Assembly (NCBI GenBank): GCA_015228935.1
Contig: JADGCO010000044.1
Location: forward strand, 1 to 35,632
Length of the DNA: 35,632 bases
Source of the DNA: Magnetococcales bacterium
GTDB lineage: Bacteria > Pseudomonadota > Magnetococcia > Magnetococcales > DC0425bin3
Reading direction: 5' to 3'
Shown: one piece after another, positions 25,616 through 33,887 of the stretch
How positions within the stretch are numbered: the stretch's first letter is position 1
Layout: the number at the start of each line of letters is the position of its first letter
Position numbers and translations under genes: made by a program
The notes under the pieces: generated by a model
Database searches by the model: none
Told to the model about the DNA's origin: nothing
The model's input: the letters and a program-made list of their open reading frames with translations, nothing else

Positions 25616-25720
25616 CCGGCAGGTTGGCAAGTTGGAGGGTCAGCCGGCAATGATCCCGGAGCAGGAATGGAACGGAAGCGTTTTCGATGAAGCCGGCAGG
25701 TTGGCAAGTTGGAGGGTCAG
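25616..25720. repeat. 28-bp direct repeat, 77 bp apart
   Basis: Positions 25616-25643 and 25693-25720 are identical (starting CCGGCAGGTTGGCAAG). The second copy covers the stop codon of the transglutaminase gene (25717-25719). Confidence 0.8.
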
Positions 25721-26601
25721 ACTGTTGCGGGCGGGATGCGCAGGACATCGACCGCCACGCGCAGCACATGATGACGACCGCCCAGCACCACACCCTTCAC
25801 CGGGGGAATGTCCGTATAATCCCGACCGACGGCCACCGTGATATGGCGTTCAGCCGGCATGATGCCGTTGGTGGGGTCGAAATCCACCCAGCCCATATGC
25901 GGAACATAAAGGGAAAACCATGCGTGGGACGCATCCGCCCCTTCCAGGCGTGTCATGCCTGGAGGGGGATCGGTTTCGAGATAACCGCTGACATAACGGG
26001 CGCAAAGTCCCAGAGAGCGCAAGGCCCCCACGGCCAGATGGGCAAAATCCTGGCAGACACCATGCCGTTGCTCCAAAACCTGTTCGATGGGTGTTGCCAC
26101 GGTGGTGCTGCCGGGTTGGTATCTGAAATTTTGATGGATGCGTTGGGTAAAGGCCAGCGCCGCCTCGACCAGCGGGCGTCCGGGTGAAAAATCCGGACGG
26201 GCAAAATCCGCCAATTGGGAACTGCACGGTGCCATGGGTGATTCCAGGACAAAAAAGGCCTGTCGGCGCATGTCGGCCTGGGTTTCCGGTTGCCCCTGAC
26301 AGCCGCTTTCCCAGGGTGGGGTGGCCGAGGGATCAATAGGTGTCAGGGCAAGGCGCGTGACCTGACTGGTACTCCTGACTTCCAGCTCCTGATGCGGTTC
26401 CAGAATTTCGAAGTAGTGGGCCACATTGCCAAAAAAATCCTCGAATTCATGGAGGATCGCCGGTTCCGGATGCACGGTCAGATCGAAGCGGTGACACGGT
26501 TGCCAGGGAAGATTGCGGGGTTTGAGGTGAATGCGGTTGTGGCAGATCGTGACCGGTTCACCGTAACTGTAGTGGGTGCTGTGAACGATACGGTAGTTCA
26601 T
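25717..26601 (-). CDS. Transglutaminase-like protein (Bact_transglu_N plus core domain)
   Basis: The 294-residue cytoplasmic protein has the N-terminal transglutaminase-associated domain (MNYRIVHSTHYSYGEPV, then HNRIHLKPR) and a papain-like core. Catalytic residues are visible: Cys in RHGVCQDFAH (about 183), His in ASHAWFSLYV (about 226) and Asp in VDFDPTNG (about 242). In such clusters it probably acts as a peptidase or amidase. Its start (ATG 26601) shares one base with the stop of the ATP-grasp/alpha-E gene (TGATG), so it is coupled to it; a GTG at 26604 is the alternative. This gene pair is on the opposite strand to the rest of the cluster. Confidence 0.92.
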   Translation of the reverse strand: MNYRIVHSTHYSYGEPVTICHNRIHLKPRNLPWQPCHRFDLTVHPEPAILHEFEDFFGNVAHYFEILEPHQELEVRSTSQVTRLALTPIDPSATPPWESGCQGQPETQADMRRQAFFVLESPMAPCSSQLADFARPDFSPGRPLVEAALAFTQRIHQNFRYQPGSTTVATPIEQVLEQRHGVCQDFAHLAVGALRSLGLCARYVSGYLETDPPPGMTRLEGADASHAWFSLYVPHMGWVDFDPTNGIMPAERHITVAVGRDYTDIPPVKGVVLGGRHHVLRVAVDVLRIPPATV

Positions 26602-29123
26602 CACCGGGGATTCCTGCTGGTTCTGAAGAGATGATGAGGAGGTTCGGCATGCCGGAAATAACTGTTGGCAGCCGTCTCGGAAAACAATGGCAACAGTTGG
26701 CGGATGCGACCGGTCAGTTCGACGAGTTGTTCGCGTTTGCCGCCTGGCGCGGTGATCCGGACAAGTCGTTCCGGATCAGCCAGGCGCACGGCAGCCAGGG
26801 TTTCAAACACCACCCGGCCCAAATGGGTACGGTAAAGGTTCTGGTCCGGTCCGCGTGGAATTGCTGCGGCATGGCTCTCCATCAAGGTCAATTGAAACAC
26901 CAGGGAACGGGGATCGGTGTCGTCCTGCAACAATTTTTCCAGGACCAGGGGGAGTTCCATGGTGGTCCGGAACTGCATGCGAAAGGCGGTGAGGCTGTCG
27001 TTGATGTTGAGCAACCGCTCCAGAACGGACATTTCGTCCTGTTCTTCAACCGGTTCCGTCAGGGTGGTTTCCAGGATTTGCGCCAGGAACATGCTGCGTT
27101 CCAACCGGCGTCCCAGGTCAAGAAACCGCCATCCCAGGTCCCGGTTCATGTTTTCCCAGGTCAAGCCGGCAAAGGCCGTCAATCCCTGGAGCAGAGGGCC
27201 TGTCTCCCAGAACAACCCTCCGAGATTCTTGGGAATGCGTCCCTGCAAGGTGTCCAGGGAGTGGGAGATGCCGTCCAGGAGTTCCCAGGTATCGGTCGAG
27301 AGTCGATCCCGGACCGAAACAGCCGCCTGCATCAACGAACGCAGAGAATAGGCCAGGGTTCCGACTCGTTCGGAATTCAGGATCATCGAGTACAACTCGG
27401 TGAACGGCTCCGAGAGGGCATACTCGCCTTCCTTGCCGGTGAATCCGGGATAGGTGGCTGTCACATGGGTCAACGTGATCAAAAGAAGACGCCGGCACAG
27501 GAGACGTTGTTGCCAGGTGAGCATGTTTTCTTCCGTATCCAGGGCCATGAATTCCCGGAACAGGCGAATGATCCCTTCGGCCCGTTCGGCATAACGACCG
27601 ATCCAGAACAGATTTTCCGCCACCCGGCTGGGAACCCCCACCAGGGGGGCAGGATCCAGGATGGGCGTACTCACCAGGGTATCCCGATGGTCGAACGGTT
27701 GATCACCGATGATCCAGATGTCTTTGGCAAGTCCGCCCTGATTGGGGGAAAAGGCCAGACATTGTCCGGTTACCGAAGCAACCCGGGCCAGACCACCGGG
27801 CATGACCCGGGCATGTTGGCCATCGCTCGTGAGGTAGGTTCGCATCAGGATGGCATGGTGGCCTGTCTGACCGTCGCGAACGCAGGGTGCCCGGGAGGGG
27901 ACGAAGGGTTCGCGTGCCACATAACGCTGCGGGGCAGCCAGAACCTGTTCCCGGGTCAAGGGTCCGTTGGTCACGTTGCCGGTGATGGGATAGGAGGGAT
28001 CGCAGACCAGGGGCAAAAAGGTCAATTCGGGCCAGCGGGCCATGGCTTCGGTGCGGTGCTGCGGATCCCCCAGCCACCAGGTCCGGGGATTTTTCAACAG
28101 CAACTCTTCATGAAGAAAATAGTCGGCAAGGCCAGGCAGGTAGGCATGCAGGGCGAGGGTTTCCAGGATGCCACTGCCGAGCATGTTGGCCATGGTCAGG
28201 TGTCCGGATCGGGCTGCCTGGGCCAGGCCCACCACCCCCAGCATGGAATCCTCACGCAGTTCAAGGGGATCGCACCATGCCTCATCCACCCGACGCAACA
28301 CCACCTCGACGGGCATCAAACCATTCAGGGTTTTCAGCCACAAGCGACCGTTGCGCACGGCGAGATCATCACCCTGCGCCAGCGTCAAACCCAGAAAGTG
28401 GGCCAACAGGGTGTGTTCGTAGTGCGTTTCATAGCCGGGTCCCGGGGTCAGGAGGACCACATGGGCTTCTCGTTTGGAGAAAGGGGTCAGAGAGACCAGG
28501 TCCGAACGCATGTTGCGAAAAAACGGCAGCAGGGCCGGAATATGGGCCAACTGTCCGGTATTGGCATACAGTCGTCCCATGACGCGCCTGTTTTGCAGGA
28601 CATATCCGTGGCCCGATGGGGCCTGGGTGCGATCCGAAAGCACCAGAAAACGTCCCGTCGGATCCCGCCCCACATCGGCGGCATAAAGTGGCAGCAGGTT
28701 TGCCCGGTCAATGGCCCGACCATGGTTGGCCAGCATGAAGCCGGACCAGGCGTCCACCACCGCCAGTGGCAATATGCCCTCATGCAGACAGAAACGGGGA
28801 CCATACACATCCTGCAACAGCAGGGTCAGCAGCCGATGGCGCTGGATCAGGCCGCGAGAGATTGTCTCCCAGGTGTCGGCATCCAGCATCAGGGGGATTG
28901 GATCCAGGGGCCAGAAATGACGCCGACTGACATCTCCTGTCTGAATATTGTAGGTGGCTCCGGATTCTCGCAGCAAACGCCGGGCATCTTCTTCCAACCT
29001 TTTGGGCAGTTCGGGTCCGCCTGCATAGAGAAAATCAAAATATTTTCGCCAATGCGGTTGCAGTCCGCCATCGCTTCCAAAAGCCTCCCGGTATCCTGGT
29101 TCCCAGTCTTCTTTCACAGGCAA
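26601..29123 (-). CDS. Permuted ATP-grasp fused to alpha-E domain
   Basis: An 840-residue fusion: ATP-grasp-like part about 1-475 (HFWPLDPIPLMLDADTW, LYAADVGRDPTGRF, VLSDRTQAPSGHGYVLQNRR, VVLLTPGPGYETHYEH, VMPGGLARVAS) and alpha-E part from about 498 (VPSRVAENLFWIGRYAERAEG, then RDLGWRFLDLGRRLERSMF). Where relatives carry a basic residue in the VIRPAF/VVKPAN nucleotide-binding strand, this protein reads LTFLPLVCDPSYP (about 367-379). ATP binding by this copy is therefore doubtful. The frame opens with TTG at 29123; GTG at 29117 is also possible, neither with a strong ribosome site. It is divergent from the Anbu gene with only 22 bp between. Confidence 0.9.
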   Translation of the reverse strand: MPVKEDWEPGYREAFGSDGGLQPHWRKYFDFLYAGGPELPKRLEEDARRLLRESGATYNIQTGDVSRRHFWPLDPIPLMLDADTWETISRGLIQRHRLLTLLLQDVYGPRFCLHEGILPLAVVDAWSGFMLANHGRAIDRANLLPLYAADVGRDPTGRFLVLSDRTQAPSGHGYVLQNRRVMGRLYANTGQLAHIPALLPFFRNMRSDLVSLTPFSKREAHVVLLTPGPGYETHYEHTLLAHFLGLTLAQGDDLAVRNGRLWLKTLNGLMPVEVVLRRVDEAWCDPLELREDSMLGVVGLAQAARSGHLTMANMLGSGILETLALHAYLPGLADYFLHEELLLKNPRTWWLGDPQHRTEAMARWPELTFLPLVCDPSYPITGNVTNGPLTREQVLAAPQRYVAREPFVPSRAPCVRDGQTGHHAILMRTYLTSDGQHARVMPGGLARVASVTGQCLAFSPNQGGLAKDIWIIGDQPFDHRDTLVSTPILDPAPLVGVPSRVAENLFWIGRYAERAEGIIRLFREFMALDTEENMLTWQQRLLCRRLLLITLTHVTATYPGFTGKEGEYALSEPFTELYSMILNSERVGTLAYSLRSLMQAAVSVRDRLSTDTWELLDGISHSLDTLQGRIPKNLGGLFWETGPLLQGLTAFAGLTWENMNRDLGWRFLDLGRRLERSMFLAQILETTLTEPVEEQDEMSVLERLLNINDSLTAFRMQFRTTMELPLVLEKLLQDDTDPRSLVFQLTLMESHAAAIPRGPDQNLYRTHLGRVVFETLAAVRLADPERLVRITAPGGKREQLVELTGRIRQLLPLFSETAANSYFRHAEPPHHLFRTSRNPR

Positions 29124-29145
29124 CTTTCTGTATTTTAGAGGAATT

Positions 29146-29892
29146 ATGACATACTGCGTCGGAATTCAACTGCATGAAGGAATGATACTCGCCTCCGATT
29201 CACGGACCAATGCCGGTGTGGATCAGGTGGGTTCCTATCCCAAAATGTTCAACTTTGTCTGGAAAGGGGAGCGACAGTTTGTGCTGCTCTCTTCGGGAAA
29301 TCTGGCCACCACGCAAGGGGTGGTGCATCGGCTTTTCCTGGACAGCGAAAGTTCCGAGTGCCAGACCAGTCTCCGCACGGTGGTGGACATGCATGCGGCG
29401 GCGGACTATGTCGGCTCGGTCAACCTCGACGTGCAAAAGCGTTTCGAAAACCGGCAAGACCCACAGGTTCGTTTTGAAGCCACGTTCATTCTGGCGGGGC
29501 AAATCGGTTCGGCCCGTCACGCCATGTTTTTGATCTATCCCGAAGGCAATCATATTGCCCCTTCTCCCTACCACCCTTTTCTCCAGATTGGCGAAACCAA
29601 ATACGGCAAACCTATTTTGGATCGCATCGTTCATGCCGAAATGTCCATGGATGATGCTTCGCGTTGCGTGCTTGTATCCCTGGATTCGACCATGCGTTCC
29701 AACCTGACGGTCGGTCCGCCCATTGACCTGCTCAAACTGCGCACGGGTGAACTTGATGGAGGCGTGCAGGTTCGCCTGGGACAGGACAATCCCTATCTTC
29801 TCTCCCTGTGCAGGCATTGGCACAGAGGTCTCGAACGCATTTTTCACGGTCTCCCCCCACTCAATTGGGAAAGACTCAAGGATCAACACTAG
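29146..29892 (+). CDS. Anbu, proteasome-type NTN-hydrolase
   Basis: Anbu is a bacterial relative of the proteasome beta subunit and HslV. The 248-residue protein starts MTYCVGIQLHEGMILASDSRTNAGVD; after removal of Met the N-terminal Thr is the nucleophile. The Asp in ASDSRTN (position 17) and the Lys in YPKMFNF (position 32) complete the NTN catalytic set. No propeptide is present, as usual for Anbu. AGAGGA stands just before the ATG. The transglutaminase-DUF2126 gene follows after 22 bp on the same strand. The setting points to hydrolysis of the peptide or conjugate made by the cluster's ligases. Physiological substrate unknown. Confidence 0.95.
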   Translation: MTYCVGIQLHEGMILASDSRTNAGVDQVGSYPKMFNFVWKGERQFVLLSSGNLATTQGVVHRLFLDSESSECQTSLRTVVDMHAAADYVGSVNLDVQKRFENRQDPQVRFEATFILAGQIGSARHAMFLIYPEGNHIAPSPYHPFLQIGETKYGKPILDRIVHAEMSMDDASRCVLVSLDSTMRSNLTVGPPIDLLKLRTGELDGGVQVRLGQDNPYLLSLCRHWHRGLERIFHGLPPLNWERLKDQH

Positions 29893-29914
29893 AGCTTTCG
29901 CGAGGGTCTTCTCC

Positions 29915-32900
29915 ATGACCATCCGTCTTGCCATCCGGCACCAGACCGTCTATCGCTATGACCGGCTTGTGGCACTTTCGCCGCATGTATTCCGGTTGCG
30001 TCCGGCTCCCCACTGTCGCACGCCGATTGAATCGTACACCTTGAAAATTCAACCCGAAAACCACTTCATCAACTGGCAACAGGATCCGTTTGGCAACCAT
30101 CTGGCCCGGGTCGTCTTTCCGGAACGGAGCCGGGAACTGCTCATGGATGTCGAACTGGTGGCGCGCATGGTCACCATCAACCCGTTTGACTTTTTCCTTG
30201 AAGAGGCGGTACGCACGTTTCCTTTTTCCTATGCCAAGGAAGTTGAGAGGGAGCTTCTTCCCTATCTCGAAATCAAGGAAGAGAGTCCGCTTTTGGAGGA
30301 GTGGCTGCAAGGTTTGCACCAGAAAACTTCCGGTACGGTCGATTTTCTGGCGGCGCTCAATCAACGTCTCTGTCGCGACATTGGCTACACCATTCGCATG
30401 GAACCCGGGGTTCAAAAGTGTGAAGAGACCTTGCGCAAGGGGACGGGGTCCTGTCGTGACACGGGATGGTTGCTGGTGCAGGCGTTGCGACGCCTGGGAC
30501 TTGCGGCCCGTTTTGTTTCGGGGTATCTGATCCAACTGGTCGCGGATGTCAAAGCCCTGGATGGACCGTCCGGTCCGCTGGCTGATTTTACCGATTTGCA
30601 TGCCTGGTGTGAGGTCTATCTGCCAGGGGCCGGTTGGATCGGTCTGGATCCCACTTCCGGTCTTTTTGCCGGGGAGGGGCATATTCCTCTGGCCTGTACG
30701 CCCGATTTTCGCAGTGCCGCCCCGGTGACGGGGAGTACCGATCCCTGCCAGGTCGAATTTCATCACCAGAACTCCTTGACCCGTTTGCATGAAGACCCAC
30801 GGGTCACCAGGCCCTACTCCGATGTGCAATGGCAGGAAATCCAGGCGTTGGGCGAGCAGGTGGATGCCGGGTTGCAGGCCGGTCAGGTGCATCTGACCAT
30901 GGGGGGGGAACCCACTTTCGTTGCCATCGACGACATGGATGGACCCGAGTGGACGACGGCTGCCGATGGCCCCAACAAACGGGAACGTGCCCTGGATTTA
31001 TTGCAGCGTCTGGCCGGTCATTTTGCGCCGGGGGGCATGCTCCATTTTGGCCAGGGCAAATGGTATCCGGGCGAAGAGTTGCCCCGTTGGCGCTATTCCT
31101 GTTACTGGCGAGTCGATGGGGTACCGCTTTGGCACACCCCCACACTCCAGGGCAATCCCACCCGTGCAGATGGTGTGGATGGCAAAACGGCCCACCGTTT
31201 TGCCCAGAATCTCGCCGCGCGTCTGGGGCCGATTTCCGAGGCTTTGTTGCCAGTCTATGAAGATCCCATTTACCACATCTGGCAGGAGTATGCCCTGCCG
31301 GTGGGTGTGGATCCGTTGCAGGCCTCGTTGACGGACCCTTTGGAACGCCAGCGGCTGGCGCACATTCTGGGTCAAGGATTGCACCAGCCGGTTGGTTTTG
31401 TGCTGCCATTGGCCTGGGAACCTTCGGCTTCGACCTGGCAAAGTTGTCATTGGAAAACCCGGCAGGGACATTTGTTTCTGGTTCCCGGCGATTCGCCCAT
31501 GGGTTTGCGCCTGCCTTTGCGGAGTCTGCATGCCGTGCCACCGGAAAAACGTCCGCTTCCCCCTGAACGCTGTTCTTTTGAACCCCGCGAGGCTTTGGCG
31601 GAAAAGCAGCCTGTCCATGCCGCTTGTCTGGATGAGTTTGTCGGCACGGCTCTGTGCGTGGAACCCAGGGGAGGGCGGTTGTATTTGTTTCTTCCCCCCA
31701 TCACCCACCTTGAGGGCTTCATTGCCCTGGTCGAGGCCATCGAAGCCACGGCCAGGGAGCTGGATATTCCCGTGTTGATGGAGGGCTATCCACCACCAGA
31801 GGATTGGCGTCTCAAAAAATTCCATGTGACTCCAGATCCCGGGGTGATTGAAGTCAACATTCAGCCGGCCCACAGTTGGCAGGAGCTGGTGACCCTCACC
31901 ACCATCCTGTACGAGGAAGCCCGGCAGGCCCGTCTTGGCACGGAAAAATTTCTTCTGGATGGTCGCCATACCGGTACCGGCGGGGGCAACCATGTGACTC
32001 TGGGTGGTCCCACTCCGGCGGAAAGCCCCTTGTTGCGACGTCCGGATCTGCTGGCCAGTCTCGTTACCTATTGGCAGCACCATCCCGGTCTTTCCTATCT
32101 TTTTTCCGGTCTTTTTATTGGTCCCACCAGCCAGGCTCCCCGGGTGGATGAAGGACGGGATGAAACCCTTCATGAGTTGGAGATTGCCCTCAGCCAGATA
32201 CCGGACGGCGAGGTCGATCAGCCCTGGCTGGTTGACCGGCTGCTCCGCCATTTGCTGGCGGATATTTCCGGCAACACGCATCGGACGGAGTTTTGCATCG
32301 ACAAGCTTTATGCGCCCGATTCACCCACCGGACGCCTGGGCTTGTTGGAGTTGCGGGCTTTCGAAATGCCGCCTCATGCACGCATGAGTCTGGTGCAGAT
32401 GGTGCTGTTGCGTTCCTTGATTGCCCTTTTCTGGCAAAAGCCTTACCGGCATTCCCTGGTGCGTTGGGGGACTGCCTTGCATGATCGTTTCATGTTGCCG
32501 TTTCATGTGACCCGGGATGTGACCGAGGTGGCCGCCGAGCTGCGTGCCAACGGCTTTGCCTTCCAGGATGCCTGGCTGGATCCCTTCGTCGAGTTTCGTT
32601 TTCCGATTCTGGGTGAAATCCAGGTTCAGGGTATTCACCTGGAAGTGCGTCATGCCCTGGAACCCTGGAATGTCCTGGGAGAGGAGGTCACCCGCCAGGG
32701 AACGACGCGCTTTGTGGACTCTTCCGTGGAACGACTCCAGGTTCGCCTGACCAATCTGCCTCCCGACCGTTACTGGCTGACCTGCAATGGCCGGAAAGTT
32801 CCTCTGCACAATACCGGTACCGTTGGTGATTATGTCTCTGGGGTTCGGTTCAAGGCCTGGCAGCCGTCTTCCGCCTTGCATCCTCTCATACCGGTGCATT

Positions 32901-33211
32901 CTCCACTGGTGTTCGACATTGTGGACACCTGGAACAAGCGGGCCATCGGCGGGTGTACCTATCACGTTGTGCATCCGGGAGGACGCCATTACGACACCTT
33001 CCCCGTCAACACCTGTGAGGCGGAAGCTCGCCGTGGCAGCCGGTTCTGGGAGTGGGGGCATACTCCGGGACCTTTTCCCAACTCTCCGCCGCCATCACCG
33101 CCGGTCGGTGGCCGGTTTGTGCCCCAGGGCAGTGGTGCCGAATCGGTACCACTTCTCACGCCTGCCATCAATCCGGAGTATCCCAACACATTGGATCTAA
33201 GACGTTTGTGA
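29915..33211 (+). CDS. Transglutaminase-like domain fused to DUF2126 (predicted GS-like amidoligase)
   Basis: A 1098-residue protein. The N-terminal transglutaminase-like part (1-290) has Bact_transglu_N (MTIRLAIRHQTVYRYDR) and a core with Cys about 180 (GTGSCRDTGWLL), His about 229 (TDLHAWCEVYL) and Asp about 245 (IGLDPTSG). The rest is DUF2126, predicted to be a circularly permuted glutamine-synthetase-like COOH-NH2 ligase: HLTMGGEPTFVAIDDMDG near 330, FGQGKWYPGEELPRW, GVIEVNIQPAHSW and GTGGGNHVTLGG. ATG 29915 has GAGGGT about 10 nt upstream; the longer frame from 29723 lies inside the Anbu gene and is rejected. Length is normal for the fusion family. It completes the second ligase type of the cluster. 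Confidence 0.93.
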   Translation: MTIRLAIRHQTVYRYDRLVALSPHVFRLRPAPHCRTPIESYTLKIQPENHFINWQQDPFGNHLARVVFPERSRELLMDVELVARMVTINPFDFFLEEAVRTFPFSYAKEVERELLPYLEIKEESPLLEEWLQGLHQKTSGTVDFLAALNQRLCRDIGYTIRMEPGVQKCEETLRKGTGSCRDTGWLLVQALRRLGLAARFVSGYLIQLVADVKALDGPSGPLADFTDLHAWCEVYLPGAGWIGLDPTSGLFAGEGHIPLACTPDFRSAAPVTGSTDPCQVEFHHQNSLTRLHEDPRVTRPYSDVQWQEIQALGEQVDAGLQAGQVHLTMGGEPTFVAIDDMDGPEWTTAADGPNKRERALDLLQRLAGHFAPGGMLHFGQGKWYPGEELPRWRYSCYWRVDGVPLWHTPTLQGNPTRADGVDGKTAHRFAQNLAARLGPISEALLPVYEDPIYHIWQEYALPVGVDPLQASLTDPLERQRLAHILGQGLHQPVGFVLPLAWEPSASTWQSCHWKTRQGHLFLVPGDSPMGLRLPLRSLHAVPPEKRPLPPERCSFEPREALAEKQPVHAACLDEFVGTALCVEPRGGRLYLFLPPITHLEGFIALVEAIEATARELDIPVLMEGYPPPEDWRLKKFHVTPDPGVIEVNIQPAHSWQELVTLTTILYEEARQARLGTEKFLLDGRHTGTGGGNHVTLGGPTPAESPLLRRPDLLASLVTYWQHHPGLSYLFSGLFIGPTSQAPRVDEGRDETLHELEIALSQIPDGEVDQPWLVDRLLRHLLADISGNTHRTEFCIDKLYAPDSPTGRLGLLELRAFEMPPHARMSLVQMVLLRSLIALFWQKPYRHSLVRWGTALHDRFMLPFHVTRDVTEVAAELRANGFAFQDAWLDPFVEFRFPILGEIQVQGIHLEVRHALEPWNVLGEEVTRQGTTRFVDSSVERLQVRLTNLPPDRYWLTCNGRKVPLHNTGTVGDYVSGVRFKAWQPSSALHPLIPVHSPLVFDIVDTWNKRAIGGCTYHVVHPGGRHYDTFPVNTCEAEARRGSRFWEWGHTPGPFPNSPPPSPPVGGRFVPQGSGAESVPLLTPAINPEYPNTLDLRRL

Positions 33212-33247
33212 CCAAGACTTGCCTTCCCCGTATTTCTGGGGCAGAAT

Positions 33248-33277
33248 GTGACCCGTGCGTCGCCGGGTCACGTTTTG
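33248..33277 (+). terminator. Predicted intrinsic terminator after the transglutaminase-DUF2126 gene
   Basis: GTGACCCG at 33248-33255 pairs with CGGGTCAC at 33264-33271 across an 8-nt loop, followed by GTTTTGTTG. It lies 37 bp after the stop at 33211 and ends the peptide-ligase cluster. Confidence 0.6.
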
Positions 33278-33308
33278 TTGTAAAACATGGATTTTGTCAG
33301 GAATCGAC

Positions 33309-33863
33309 ATGCCTACCCCGTTTGGCCATGCCATGGCCGCCGTTGCCGGAGGAATGATTTTTGCCCGTCGGGAACAGATGACCCGGCGTTTCTGGATTCT
33401 CTCCCTGATATGTGCCGAGCTTCCCGATCTGGACATCGTGGCTTTTGTGTTGCGCATCCCCTATGCACATTTTTTCGGGCACCGGGGGTTTTTTCATTCG
33501 CTGTTTTTTGCCGGTGTCATGAGTCTGGTATTCACTTCTATCTATTTTTCTGATTCAAAAACAGTATTACGCGAAAAAGGACCGTTCATCGTCTATTTTT
33601 TCCTGCTCGGAGCCAGTCACGGTATTCTGGATACATTCACCAATGGCGGCCTGGGGATTGCGCTCTTTTCTCCTTTCGATACCACCCGATACTTTTTTCC
33701 CTGGCGTCCCATCCTGGTATCGCCCATCGGGTTGCGTCCATTTCTGACCATGCAGGGGTGGCTGGTTCTGTTGAGCGAAATTCAATGGATTCTGTTGCCG
33801 AGTGCCGGCCTGGTGATCTTGACCCGCCTGCCGACAAAATATCTCAGAAAAAACGTTTACTGA
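33309..33863 (+). CDS. YdjM/DUF457-like membrane protein (PF04307 type)
   Basis: A 184-residue membrane protein. It starts MPTPFGHAMAAVAGGMIF, then AELPDLDIVAF, FFGHRGFFHSLFF and GASHGILDTFTNGG. The conserved His and Asp in these motifs are the family's putative metal site. About four helices are predicted. Members are often labelled 'metal-dependent hydrolase' on weak grounds. ATG 33309 follows CAGGAA. It has its own position after the terminator and converges with the TPR gene. Confidence 0.85.
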   Translation: MPTPFGHAMAAVAGGMIFARREQMTRRFWILSLICAELPDLDIVAFVLRIPYAHFFGHRGFFHSLFFAGVMSLVFTSIYFSDSKTVLREKGPFIVYFFLLGASHGILDTFTNGGLGIALFSPFDTTRYFFPWRPILVSPIGLRPFLTMQGWLVLLSEIQWILLPSAGLVILTRLPTKYLRKNVY

Positions 33864-33887
33864 ATTGATCCTGCTGCCCGTCACTGT

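Noticed and set aside
25687-26187. 166-residue + strand frame overlapping the transglutaminase
   Set aside because: It lies antisense to the catalytic core of a clear transglutaminase. Only its first codons, from the 28-bp repeat, are of interest.
26631-29138. 835-residue + strand frame opposite the ATP-grasp/alpha-E fusion
   Set aside because: Its length is striking, but the composition is that of an antisense shadow and the minus strand has all expected family blocks.
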